Shown here: positions 32,334 through 43,602 of the stretch, in pieces | Layout of the letters: every line of letters begins with the position of its first letter | Position numbering within the stretch: position 1 is the first letter of the stretch | Assembly (NCBI RefSeq): GCF_003086295.3 | Contig: NC_092038.1 | Span: 101,277,837 to 101,341,836 of the forward strand | Direction: 5' to 3' | Origin: Arachis hypogaea | Lineage: Eukaryota; Streptophyta; Magnoliopsida; Fabales; Fabaceae | DNA: 64,000 bases | Notes under the pieces: model-generated | Told to the model about the DNA's origin: nothing | Seen by the model: the letters and a program-made list of their open reading frames with translations, nothing else | Database searches by the model: none | Made by a program: the position numbers and the translations under genes

Positions 32334-33360
32334 ATGGCGGACGACCCTCTCAACGATGACCACGCTGCATCTGAACAAGGGGACGAAATTGACACCGGAG
32401 AACGACCGGACAGCCCTCTATCACCACGCACTCCAGGAGGAAACAAACAGAATCGCCCAAAAACATCACTCCCAAACAAAGATCCACAAAATTCCGAAAA
32501 AGAGAAGAGCTCGGAAATTCTAGAAGCAGTCCGAGCACAACAAGACCGACTAAAACAACTCGAAGAGGACATAAAAAAGCAGAAAGAAACTGAACAAGAT
32601 CTGAAAAGGGAAGCTCGAAAGCGCAGAGAATTAGAAGAAAAACTGCAGAAAATAGAGGCCAACCTGAAAGACCGGACAGAACGCGGCACCACCACCGAGG
32701 GCAACCACGATCCCTTCACGCAAGAGATCATGAAGGAGAAGGTACCGCGAAACTTCAAACCACCCGATATGGACCTCTACGACGGCACCACCGATCCAAG
32801 TCATCACCTCAGCAACTTCAGAAGCAGAATGTACCTAGTCGACGCCTCCGACGCGATTCGGTGCAAAGCCTTCCCCACCACTCTCACCAAGTCAGCCATG
32901 AAGTGGTTCGACAACCTGCCACCAAGATCAATCACCAGCTTCGAAGACCTAACCAAAAAATTCCTAACAAGATTCTCTATTCAAAAGGACAAGACAAAAC
33001 ATGCCCCCAGTCTACTCGGGATCAAACAAGGTAACCAAGAAACTCTCCGAGAATACATGGAGCGATTCAACAAAGCCTGCCTGGACATACAACACTTGCC
33101 CACTGAAGCAGCCATCATGGGACTAGCAAACGGCCTAAAAGAGGGACCGTTTAGCCAATCCCTATCCAAACGATACCCGACCTCCCTATACGAGGTGCAG
33201 GAGCGGGCAGAAAAATATATCAACATGGAGGAAACCTCCCAGCTAAGAGACTCTTCTAGGAAGGAATCAACCTACCCACTCCAAGATCGGGATCGGGAAC
33301 AGAAGAAGAAAGAAGAACCCAACTCGGACAAGCCACGGAAGTACCACAACTACACCCCCT
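32334..33360 (+). CDS. gag of element D (frame runs off at a C5 tract)
   Basis: Capsid precursor. The start MADDPLNDDHAASEQGDE was chosen because it is the first ATG after the primer site. There is a long charged coiled-coil at residues 55-120 (EILEAVRAQQDRLKQLEEDI...). The Retrotrans_gag domain spans about 130-310 (VPRNFKPPDMDLYDGTTDPS, KWFDNLPPRSI, FLTRFSIQKDK, LREYMERFNKACLDI, YINMEE). At the C5 tract 33355-33359 the frame changes and the gag frame stops at 33431. The natural continuation (zinc knuckle, protease) is in the next frame. This fits a one-base C loss, real or a sequencing error. Confidence 0.88.
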
Positions 33361-36300
33361 CCGAGTCTCCCTGGTGGACGTCTACAGAGAAGTATGCCAC
33401 ACCGAAAGGATCCCACCGCCCCGACCGCTAAAACACAAGAAAGCGGGGAGAGATCGGTCCGAATACTGTGAATATCACAAGCTCTACGGCCATTCTACTA
33501 ACGACTGCTACGACCTAAAAAATGTTATAGAAAAGCTAGCCAGAGAAGGAAAACTCGACAGATACATAGCAGAGAAAGGAGAAGAGACCAAGAAGAGAAG
33601 GCGGGGAGACAACGAAGATCGGGCCGAACAAACCCCGCGAACCCCTGAAAGACATGTTCACATGATAAATGGAGGTTTTGCAGGCGGAGGAACATCCAAA
33701 TCCTCGCGAAAAAGACACCTCAAAGAAGTCTATCACGTCCGAGAAGACAGTCCCCTGCCCGAATTACCTACTATCTCATTTACCCGAGAAGATGCTCAAG
33801 GGATAATTCCCGGACACGACGATCCAATGGTAATCACCATTATCCTAGCAAACGCCAACTTACATCGAACCCTGATTGATCAGGGAAGCTCAGCAGATAT
33901 CCTGTTCAAAACGGCCTTCGACAAGCTCGGACTTGAAGAAAAAGAACTAAAGGCCTATCCCACCGACCTATTTGGACTAGGGGATACTCCGATCCATCCC
34001 TTAGGATACATCTCGCTACACACTACCTTTGGAAGAGGCGAGCAATCTAAAACATTAAGCGTCGACTACATTATAGTCGACGTCACTTCAGCATACAATG
34101 CCCTCATTGGGCGACCAACCCTAAACAGACTGGCAGCTATAGTCTCGACCCCACACCTCTGTATGAAGTTCCCTACCGCAAAAGGAATCGCTACCCTAAA
34201 AGGCGACCAAAAACTAGCGCGGCGATGCTACAACGAAAGCCTGAGCCTAAAAGGGAAAGAGGTCAACACAATAGAACTCGGACGAGTTCAATCCCGAGAA
34301 GATCTTCGGCCACAACCAGAGGGAGAAACCGAAAAAGTCCAGATTGGGAACACACCTGAAAAAATAACAAACATAGGAGCAAACCTCGAAACGGGCCTAA
34401 AAGAGGAACTCATAACCCTCTTAAGGGAGAATTCCGACCTCTTCGCCTGGAAAGCCTCCGACATGCCAGGCATAAGCCCCGACCTGATGTGCCATAAGCT
34501 ATCAGTTTACCCGGGATCCCGACCTGTCCAACAAAGACGCCGGAAGCTCGGACCCGAACGCATGCAAGCAATAGAAGAACAAGTACAAGCACTGCTAGAT
34601 GCAGGGTTCATTAGGGAAGTAAAATACCCCCTATGGCTCGCAAACGTGGTCCTGGTAAAAAAGCCCAACGGAAAATGGAGGATGTGCGTCGATTACACGG
34701 ATCTCAATAAAGCCTGCCCCAAAGACCCATATCCACTACCAAACATCGACGCATTAGTAGACGCAGCCTCAGGCTATAGATATCTCTCCTTCATGGACGC
34801 ATACTCGGGATACAATCAAATCCCGATGTACGGACCCGACCAAGAAAAGACCTCGTTCATAACCCCAAGGGCAAACTACTGCTACGTAGTAATGCCCTTC
34901 GGGCTGAAGAACGCAGGGGCAACCTACCAGAGGCTAATGAACAAAGTGTTCTCAGAGCACATCGGACTACAGCTGGAGGTGTACGTCGACGACATGCTGG
35001 TAAAGACACAAGAAGACAGAAACTTGCTGACCGACCTCACCAGTATCTTCGGCACCCTCAGAAAACACAACATGAGACTTAACCCGACAAAGTGCACCTT
35101 CGCCGCAGAAGCCAGAAAGTTCTTAGGCTTCATGCTAACTCAAAGGGGCATCGAAGCAAACCCGGACAAATGCCAAGCGATACTCAATATGAAGAGCCCG
35201 ACGTGTGTCAAAGAAGTACAACAACTGAATGGAAGGCTAGCCGCCCTATCAAGATTCTTGGCAGGATCAGCAATAAAGTCACTACCTCTCTACTCACTCC
35301 TAAAGAAAGGGAAACCCTTCTCATGGACCCCGGAGTGCGAAAAAGCCTTTCAAGAATTCAAGGAATTCCTCGGGCAGCCACCAATCCTAACCCGACCTTT
35401 AAAAGGAGAAGAACTCGTACTATACCTCTCGGTTGGAAATCGAGCAGTTGCTTCAGCATTAATACGAGAAAATGACCGAGGACAACACCCCATATACTTT
35501 GTAAGCAAGGCACTACAAGGGGCCGAATTAAACTATCAGAAGATAGAAAAATTCGCCTACGCCCTAGTATTCACAGCTCGGAGGCTCCGTCCCTACTTTC
35601 AAGCCCACACCATCAAAGTCCGGACAAACCAACCCATGAGACACATCCTCCAAAAAACAGACCTAGCAGGACGAATACTGCAATGGGCGGTGGAACTGTC
35701 CAAGTTCGACCTCCACTATGAAACCCGGACTGCCATAAAATCTCAGTATCTAGCCGACTTCATCGCAGAATACACTGAGACCCCTGGAACCCCACTCTCA
35801 TGGAACCTGTACGTCGACGGGTCCTCAAACAAAACTGGAAGCGGAGCCGGGGTTATACTCGAAAGCGACCAAGGAACGCGGATAGAACTATCCCTAAAAT
35901 TCGAGTTCCGGGCTTCGAACAACCAAGCCGAATACGAGGCCCTACTAGCAGGTCTAAAGCTAGCCGAAGAGGTCGGAGCCCAGAAAATCACGATCTTCAG
36001 CGACTCCCAGGTCGTCACACCACAAGTAAATGGAAGTTACCAGGCCAAAGACCCAACTATGAAAAAATACCTGGACCAAACACAGGCACAATTACGCCAC
36101 TTTTCAGAAATACAGATTCAGCACATACCTCGGGAACAAAACGCCCGGGCAGACGCCCTCTCGAAGCTTGCCAGCACCAAGCCCGGAGGCAACAACAGAA
36201 GTCTCCTCCAGGAAACCTTACAATCCCCCTCCGTGCTAAGAGAGGAAGAAGCGCTAAACATATCTAACCAACAGCAAGGATGGATAACCCCCATACTCAA

Positions 36301-36590
36301 CTACCTGAAATCGGGAACTCTCCCCGCCGAAAGGAAGGAAGCTAGAAGACTCACGAAAGACGCCCAGAATTATACACTGATTCACGACATATTATACAGA
36401 AGAGGATTCTCAAACCCCCTCCTTAGGTGTATCCCGACCTCAGAAACAAAGAGCGTCCTCGAAGAAGTCCACGGAGGCATGTGTGGGAACCACCTCGGAG
36501 CTCGAGCATTATCCAAGAAAGTAGTCCGAGCCGGGTTCTACTGGCCGACTCTGCAAAGAGACGCAACGGAATTTGTGAAAATATGCCCCC
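33361..36590 (+). CDS. D pol: zinc knuckle, protease, RT, RNase H, second RNase H, integrase start
   Basis: An open frame of over 1000 codons. In order: knuckle CEYHKLYGHSTNDC; protease with LIDQGSSADILF (D-Q-G in place of D-T/S-G) and ALIGRPTLNRL; RT with KPNGKWRMCVDYTDLNKACP, YSGYNQIPM, MPFGLKNAGATYQRLM and catalytic YVDDML near 34980; the Ty3-type RNase H (YFVSKALQGAELNYQKIEK). A linker leads to a second RNase H (LYVDGSSNKTGSGAGVIL, NNQAEYEALLAGL, DSQVV) from about 35808. Two RNase H domains mark the Tat lineage. The integrase begins with H...H, but its Cys pair is split by a frame change in the C5 tract 36586-36590. Confidence 0.92.
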
Positions 36591-37514
36591 TGCCAAAAAC
36601 ACGCCAATTTTCACAAAGCACCACCCGAAGACCTTATCAGCGTCACCGCACCATGGCCCTTCGCAAAATGGGGACTTGACCTACTCGGCCCATTCCCCCA
36701 AGGACCGGGGCAAGTCAAATACCTCATAGTAGGGGTCGACTACTTCACAAAGTGGATCGAAGCTGAACCCTTAGCCACCATCACGGCTCAGAAAAGCCGC
36801 AAATTCCTATACAAAAACATCGTCACAAGGTTCGGAGTCCCCTACTCCATCACCACAGACAATGGAACACAGTTCACAGACACAAGTTTTCGGAACTTGG
36901 TGGCCGAGCTAAAAATCAAACAGCAATTCACCTCAGTCGAGCACCCACAAACCAATGGACAAGCAGAGGCCGCAAATAAAGTCATCTTGGCCGGGTTAAA
37001 ACGAAGACTCCAAGAGGCCAAAGGGGCATGGGCCGAGGAGCTCCCCCAGGTACTATGGGCATATCGGACAACTCCACACTCTACAACGGGAGAATCGCCA
37101 TTCCGACTAGCTTACGGGATGGAGGCAATGATTCCTATCGAAATAGATGAAGGGTCACCCAGAGTCACCTTCTACAACGAAGAAGGTAACCCGCAGGCAC
37201 AAAAGGAAGAACTCGACCTCCTCCCCGAGGTCCGAGAAAGAGCCCGGATCCGAGAAGAAGCCTTAAAACGGCAAACGGCCCTCAGATACAATCAGAAAGT
37301 AATAAAGCGAAGCTTCTCCATTCACGACCTGATTCTAATCCGAAATGACATCGGAACACAAAAGTCGGGAGAAGGAAAGCTAGCTGCAAATTGGAAAGGA
37401 CCCTACAAGGTAACAGAAGTCTTAGGAACAGGCTATTACAAAGTATCCGACCTAGAAGGCAATGAGCTGCCCAGGGCCTGGCACGCCTGTAATCTAAGAC
37501 GATACTACAGCTAG
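36591..37514 (+). CDS. D integrase core and C-terminus (shifted frame)
   Basis: Continues the integrase after the C-tract frameshift. It has the DDE catalytic triad intact (WGLDLLGPF; TTDNGTQF; QAEAANKVI), then WAYRTTPHSTTGESPFRLAYG and a GPYKVTEVLGTGYYKVSDLEG C-terminal fold. It ends at a TAG at 37512-37514. The upstream frame ends at 36679. A loss of two C (or a gain of one) explains the shift; the CxxC spacing of the zinc site favours a loss of two. Confidence 0.9.
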   Translation, partial: CQKHANFHKAPPEDLISVTAPWPFAKWGLDLLGPFPQGPGQVKYLIVGVDYFTKWIEAEPLATITAQKSRKFLYKNIVTRFGVPYSITTDNGTQFTDTSFRNLVAELKIKQQFTSVEHPQTNGQAEAANKVILAGLKRRLQEAKGAWAEELPQVLWAYRTTPHSTTGESPFRLAYGMEAMIPIEIDEGSPRVTFYNEEGNPQAQKEELDLLPEVRERARIREEALKRQTALRYNQKVIKRSFSIHDLILIRNDIGTQKSGEGKLAANWKGPYKVTEVLGTGYYKVSDLEGNELPRAWHACNLRRYYS

Positions 37515-38314
37515 AAAAATATAACCCGAGGTGTACTCTTTTTCCTACAAGGGTTTTTTAATGAGACACCCGGTCAAGAAAGGCACCCGACCTAGCCAAA
37601 GGTAAACACTCTGTAAATATTCTTTCTTTTTTAATACTAATCAAATTTTTCTCTTTTCTTTCTCCTTCTTCTTCCTCATGATGAAACAAATCCTGGAAAG
37701 TACCCCGCCAAGGCGCATTAATTTATGCTCGGCAAAACGCAAAAAATCATTGCCAAGAGACCACACAAGGTCGGCAAAGATGAAGCGACGAGGTTCAAAT
37801 TAATGTGAGAAGTTATAAAGCAACTCTGAAAAGGCTCAAAAAGCCAAATAAAAAGAGATTACAAAAATAACTTAAAAGGCCGACCAACGACAAGGTCGGA
37901 CCCAACAAAGGGAAGTACTCGACCGCCCCCCCCCCCCCCCCGAGGTCCGAGAAAAAGCCCGGATCCGAGAAAGAAGCCTTAAAACGGCGAAAACAAAGAT
38001 TTCGAAAACGCTTACTAAAAAGTTGCTATACAAAAACAACTAAAAAGTACAAGCGAAAAAACGAAATCAAAGGAAAGGGTAAAACAAAGTTTCAGAAAAA
38101 GCGCTGGCTAAAAGGTTGTTATCCAAAAACAACTAAAAAGCATAAAAGCGGAACAAAAAGTCAAAACGCGAACAAACACCGCATAATAAGCTAAAAAAGT
38201 TACTACAAGTAGCTAATAGCAAAAAGGTGTCCAAAGCGTTCACAGAAACCATCCAAAAAAAAAAAGAGAGCCCACAGGCCGGGCAAAAACCAAAGATAAA
38301 AGGATTACAGAGAA
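37515..38314 (+). other. D 3' non-coding region with C16 run
   Basis: A/G-rich, no plus-strand gene. C16 at 37926-37941 is followed by about 50 bp that copy the integrase coding segment near 37222-37276. Further on, an imperfect duplication of about 100 bp (ttgctatacaaaaacaac / ttgttatccaaaaacaac) lies at about 38000-38145. Confidence 0.75.
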
Positions 38315-40218
38315 TCAAAGATCCTTTCCGGACTCCACATCGACAGAAGGCTGCGGAGGAAACATAGAAATCGGGACGGCATTGACGGCACCGTCATCTC
38401 GGTTTAAAACCTCCACACCAGATCCATCCCCGGCCAAAGGTAAAGTCGGGTTCGCAACCGGAACTTTGGGGTCAGACACCGGAACCTCATCCTCGTTGGG
38501 AGCAGGAACAATCTTTCCCTCCACAACAACGTTATCCGTACTGAATAAGCTCAGATCCAGGTCAGGAGCAAGAACCCGGACCTGAGCCTTCAAATTTTCA
38601 AACATAGCATCCATACCCTTAGCCACATGACCTTCTAGCTCGTAAAAATCATCCTGAGCGGATTGCAACCTCTCCTTTGTCTCCACAAGCTCAGCATATG
38701 TCCGAGTATAACTCTCCCTCGCCGCCTTCGCCATCTCCTCAGATGCATTCGCTGCCGCCACAGCCGCGGTAGCTTTAGCTTTCTCTTTCTCCAAAGATGC
38801 CTCCAGCTCAATAATCCTAGCAGCCTTCAGTTCACTAATCCTCTCGAACTCAGACTGAGCCTTCTCAAGTCGGGAACTGGTCGCACCAAGGGGGGATTTC
38901 TTGAACTCCCGGGCAATAGCGGCATGAAGACTAGCCATCCGGACACAGCTCCGCGCCATATACTGAAAATGGTGCTCCATAGACACATCATCAGTAGAAA
39001 TAAAAGTCTGAGGGAGAATATGCTGTTCAACCCAACCAAGAGCATCAAAATCCTTATCATTAAAACCCGCAAGCTCTCGAGAGGTCTTCTGCTTCTTGGG
39101 AGGAGGACCCGAGGACGAAGGCGGGGAAGAGTTACCGGGTCCAGAGGTCGGAGGATCTTGATTTATAGGTCGGAACTGGGGAGTCAGAATAGTCTTCGAC
39201 CGAGTAGTGACACCCACAGTAGTCTTCTTCGGAGAAGATCGGGCAGAAGCCTCCCCAGCCTCGATATTTCGAGCAGCCACAGACTTCTTCGTCCGACGAA
39301 GGTACTTCATGGAATCCGCCTGAGAAGACATCTCTGCAGAAATAAAAGAAAAGGATTACCACAACAGAAATTCCACCAAAACAAGCAAAGCCAAAATACT
39401 AAAAAAGATGAATCTCGGAGAGGTCGGGAACTACCTAACTCGGAACGGAGAAGGCTTGGATCTCCCAACATTTTCTTCGTGTCCAAGTGAGGTGCCCGAC
39501 CCCATAAACTGCTTACCACACCCACAAAAGCCTGCTCCACCTCATCTAGACTCTCAAGGGTATACTTAGTAGACACTACATTCTCCTGCCAACAAAGAGG
39601 AAAAGAAGGCTCCCCACTCTCATCTAGAAAGAAAGGTCGGACGTCTCCAGTAGCCCGGACCTTGAAATAAAAGTTCTTAAAATCATGAAAGGACTCATCA
39701 TACAGGGTACAAAACTTCCTTCCCGGGTTAGCCCTAAAAGAGACCCAAGATACCTTCCCTCCACCCGACCCCGGCTTCGTCAACACAAACAAATAGGAAA
39801 AAAGAGAAATAGAGGGAGCAACGCCCAAAAACTGACACAAAAGTTGAAACAGCTTTAAAAACGCCCAAGAATTTGGATGGAGCTGCGTAGGAGCAAGATT
39901 ACAAGACCATAACACCTCGGACTCCAGATCGGTAAAGGGAAGTCGGACACTCAGCTTAGAGAAAAAACAATCATAAGCATAAAAGAAGAGCTTCTCGGAA
40001 CTATCTAGGGGCGGGAAGCACACTCTCTCCTCAGAATCCGGGGCTACTAGTTCATAATCCCTCTCAGACTCTCTATTTTCACATATGCTACAATGCCTAC
40101 GGAACCTAACTAAATACTCAGAATCTACCACAGAAGGGACTCTTAGAGGAAGAGGGTCTACCCAATCAAGACCACATGGAATTTTAGTCGACATCGCTTG
40201 AAGAACCTTTTGAGACAT
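38315..40218 (-). CDS. Antisense gene of D, two exons, Transposase_28-like
   Basis: Minus strand, join of 40218-39435 and 39333-38315. The 101-bp intron has GT-AG ends and a pyrimidine-rich acceptor (TTTCTGCAG). The spliced frame is open for about 600 codons with no stop. The N-terminal exon (MSQKVLQAMSTKIPCGLDWV) contains the 'putative gypsy-type transposon' pattern: VRLPFTDLESEVLWSCNLAP, QLHPNSWAFLKLFQLLCQFL, FKNFYFKVRATGDVRPFF. The second exon is basic, then a long Ala/Glu coiled coil (about residues 420-510), then an acidic Pro/Val tail. Such antisense ORFs between pol and the 3' LTR are known in Tat elements; their function is not established. The start codon is the first Met after a possible upstream acceptor, so a 5' non-coding exon may exist. 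Confidence 0.8.
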
Positions 40219-40824
40219 AAAATTCTTACCTACAAAGAAGAAATACAACAGCAAGCAAAAATCACATAAAGAAGACAGCGAAAACCCATTCAGCAAGGCA
40301 AGAAACAAAAACCCCACGAAGAAAATGGGACAACCCGGAACAAAAAACACCAGAGAACAAAAAAGAGCCCCCCCATATACAAACAACAGCAATGGCGGCG
40401 CCTCTTTTTGGGGCAACCCAGGCATAAAGAAAAAGAAACAAACAAGAGCCACACAAAGAACAGAAGCATATGATCACAAGAAAAGAGAAAAATGGGAACA
40501 AACCTGGAAGAAGAAACGAAGACGAAGAGCTCCGAAGCAAGGAGAACGAAACGATGGCACAGAGGAAACCCCGGAAAGACACACAGAAAGATTCGGGAAA
40601 GCAGAACAAAAGAGAAAGAAGAAGCGGTGCTCGTAAAAGCATAAAGAAAAACAAAACGCAGAAAAGAGGAAGGGAGCAAATAAATAAAGCCTTCACAGAG
40701 CCCGAACAGAAATCGAGGAAAAACGGTAAAATGAAATAAATGCAGGAACGGCCATTTTTGAATTTTGAAAAACTACTATGCCCGAGCACGACCTCCCAAA
40801 AAGGACGAACTCGGGCAGGGGCAC
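40219..40824 (+). other. D region before 3' LTR: antisense promoter side and PPT
   Basis: A/G-rich on the plus strand. Just before the LTR a stem GCCCGAG (40780-40786) / CTCGGGC (40810-40816) encloses 23 nt including AGGA. It is followed by AGGGGCAC, the likely polypurine tract, then the LTR. The antisense gene's upstream region must lie here. Plus-strand ORFs are chance. Confidence 0.6.
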
Positions 40825-41269
40825 TGTTCATACCCTGACCGGGGTCCTCCAACTCGGCAAATTCGTAAGAGGTCCGACCTTGTCCTAAAGCTCACACCTA
40901 AAGGTCGGACCTCGGACAAAGAGCAAGGAAGGCCCATCAAAAGGAACGCAGCCCAAACCTAAAGGCCGAAAAGGCCTAGAAAAGGCGGTTCCACAAAGAT
41001 AGAGATAAAACTCCCAAAGATAAGATAAGATAAGAATATCTTATCCAGGGAAGATCACGGCCAACTACTATAAATACACTGGAGCACCCAGGTATGGCAT
41101 TCATTCCACATCTACACATATCTGCTTGGACCCATGCTAACTTAAGCATCGGAGTGTCATTGCAGGTACAACCACCAACCATTCCGCACATCAAGCTCGG
41201 GTCACCGAACCCCCACCTCGGGCCTCTCCGGACGACCGAGCTGCACGTTTCAGGTAAACCCTCGGAACA
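40825..41269 (+). repeat. 3' LTR of D
   Basis: 445 bp, one difference from the 5' LTR by eye. The TATA box and GATAAG stem are at the same offsets (stem at 41024-41045). Confidence 0.95.
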
Positions 41270-41274
41270 GGTAG

Positions 41275-42144
41275 TCTAGGATTTGGATAGTGGATTTAGG
41301 CCTGATTAAATTGCACTGTTCGTGCTTCTTGTTTTATAATTTTTGCAATTTTGCTGTCGTTGTGATGTTAGTATTGTTCATATGCTGTTCTTACTGTTCA
41401 TGCTGCTTTTGCAAATGTTCTTTCTTGTTCATACCTAATTGCAGTTTGTTTTATTTTATATGAACTATTCTGATTGCTGTTTATTTTCCGGGAACATCCA
41501 ATTTTTAGTCGGAATGCTGTCCAATTTTCTGTAGACTGTTTTGTTTCCTTTCATGTCTTGGTTTTGGCACTTTGAACTCTGCTTTACTTTGCTTTTACCA
41601 AACCAATTCATGAATACAAGGGCAAGATTTCTTATTCTTTTTTATTTCCTGGTTCATATTCTGCATTTTTTAGGTTTAGATTCCAATTTTTGCTATTTCT
41701 ATGTCTATCTGAATCTTCATTAACCTGATTTCCTTGTTTTGATATGAGTCCACTGTAGCTTCTAATTGTGAATGCTTGTTACTTAGAAAATGATCATCAT
41801 ACCACTTACTCTGACTTTCTTTTTCCTAACTCACTGATTTCAACTTCCTTACCTCTTTTTCATTCCTAACCTAATTACCTTTCAAAACATCTCTTCTGGT
41901 TTTTCCTATTCTCTTTAACCTTCTAACCAAGGCATGATGATAGTTTTTCCTAATTAACATGAATTCTAATACATTTTGGATTGTGAATTTTTCTTCTCGG
42001 ACTTTTAACTCTTATACAATCCTTAATGCATATTCTTTAACTCATTTTCCTTACTCTGCTACCCCTTTGCCACTATGTGCTTATTTTGTTATTTGCCTAC
42101 CTGTTTTCCTATTTCCATTATATCCTTGATTTCTATTTTTTAGG
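41275..42144 (+). other. int2 leader of ORF2
   Basis: T-rich, no gene. It joins 31848 across element D. It ends in a pyrimidine tract and AG (ttctattttttagg) that abuts the ORF2 ATG and could serve as a splice acceptor. Confidence 0.65.
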
Positions 42145-43560
42145 ATGTCTGACACCCAACGAAAGGGAAAAGGAAAGGCAACAACTGGCAAACAAAAAAA
42201 AGGAGAATCCTTTATGTCTCTCCTGGAACTTTTGCATGATGAATCCTGGCGGGACAAGCACTTTACCGCGTAGGAGAAGGCTGACCAACTCCTCCCTGCC
42301 AATGATCCCATTAAGTTTGCAAACCAGTACTGTGAGCTGAAGTTTCCTATGTTTTCTACCTCCAGAAATCTGTACCAGGAGATGACTTTGAAAATTCCAT
42401 AAGAACTACAACAGTACACTTTTGATCAGATCAAACAGAGAGGCTGGTTCTTCCTAGAGCGAAACTTGACTGAGGTAAATGCTTCTTGGGTAAGAGAGTT
42501 TTACTGCAATTACTTCAAGACTTCTCTAGATGCAGTGCACCTCAGAGGGAAACAGATACTGGTCACTGAAGAGGTCATTGAGGATATTCTACACCTTCCA
42601 CCTAAGTCCGATCAGCCTGACGGTTACCAAAAGGCTGAGGAGGACATGCGCTTTTTGAGATTTGACTGGGATGTTGTCAAGGAGAGGTTAGCCCTTGACC
42701 CTACTGTCCCATGGGTCATGGGTACAAACACCCCCATGCCTAAAGGAATCAAGTGGAAATACTTGAATGATGAGGCCCGGCTCTGGCACCAGATCTTGAG
42801 TAACTTTGTTATGCCGAGCACTCATGAGACAGAGTTACCTGCTGCCATGATCACCCTCCTCTGGTGTGTAATGGAGGGTAAGGACCTGTACCTACCACGA
42901 TTCATCCGGCACTATATGGCTAGGGTACATATCCGAGGCACCCTCCCCTTCCCTTATCTGGTTACCCAGCTAGGCCGTCAGCCTGACGTGCCTTGGGAGG
43001 ACGCTGATGAGAGGCCACCTGCTGCAGAGTGCAGGAAGATTATTCCTCACAGCAGGAACTTTCTGGCCTTGGGCTACAGACCTGACTTCCTTACTGCTTC
43101 CGATGAGACAACCACACCCTCAGCTACCCCCTCTTCTTCCACTGCTGCACCTACCCCGCCCACTGCTACTCCAGCTACTCATGAGCCTATTTACCATTTG
43201 GTGCATCGACTGTTCGCCCACTTGGTTGCGACGCTATGAGCACCTCAAGTTGATGATCCAGTCCGGCGGTGACATCCCTCTGAGCCTGACACCCCTTCCG
43301 ATACATCTGAGGCAGAGGCATTCGATCATGAGGAGCAGGCACCCACACAGGCTGAGCAGGCAGGCCCAGCGCAGGCTGCGCCATATCTTGAGGTGCCACA
43401 CCAGATGCAGGCCACCGATCCCGGGATTCCTATCCTATCAGACCCTCCTCTGCAGCAGACAGAGCCTTCTACCCTCATCCAGTCCGCAGATCCTCAGACT
43501 ACCACCGCGACACCAGCAGCCCATCCTTCCGGAGATGACACTTCGTCACACCCTGCTTGA
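42145..43560 (+). pseudogene. ORF2 of int2 (env position; PF20167-like)
   Basis: One frame of 472 codons from MSDTQRKGKGKATTGK to ...DDTSSHPA. It has four internal stops (TAG near 42271, TAA near 42400, TGA 43237, TGA near 43273); three are one transition from Gln, Trp or Arg. Landmarks: KFPMFSTSRNLYQEM, WVREFYCNYF, ILVTEEVIEDILHLPP, FVMPSTHETELPAAMITLLWCV, LPRFIRHYMARVHI, GTLPFPYLVTQL. A long Pro/Thr/Ala-rich tail follows. It is homologous to B1 ORF2. No membrane segment. Function unknown; the position is that of env in Athila elements. Confidence 0.8.
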
Positions 43561-43563
43561 GTG

Positions 43564-43602
43564 AGCATCGAGGACGATGCTATTATTTAAGTGTGGAGAG
43601 GT
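43564..43602 (+). promoter_or_regulatory. AGGA stem-loop and internal PPT copy (int2)
   Basis: Stem AGCATCG (43564-43570), loop AGGA, stem CGATGCT (43575-43581), a 6-nt spacer, then TAAGTGTGGAGAGGT (43588-43602), just after ORF2. Confidence 0.7.

Larger units (their letters stand above)
31849..41269 (+). mobile_element. Element D: young Tat-lineage Ty3/gypsy retrotransposon, TSD ggtag
   Basis: 9421 bp with 445-bp LTRs (31849-32293 and 40825-41269) that differ at one position by eye (caactcAgcaa versus caactcGgcaa). TSD ggtag lies at 31844-31848 and 41270-41274. Order: primer site, gag, protease, RT, RNase H, second RNase H, integrase, then an antisense gene, then the 3' LTR. The only visible lesions are two length changes in C runs. 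It interrupts int2 between its palindrome array and ORF2. Confidence 0.95.

Noticed and set aside
38663..39490. Plus-strand ORF of 275 codons in D
   Set aside because: Shadow of the spliced antisense gene, which has domain homology and correct intron signals.
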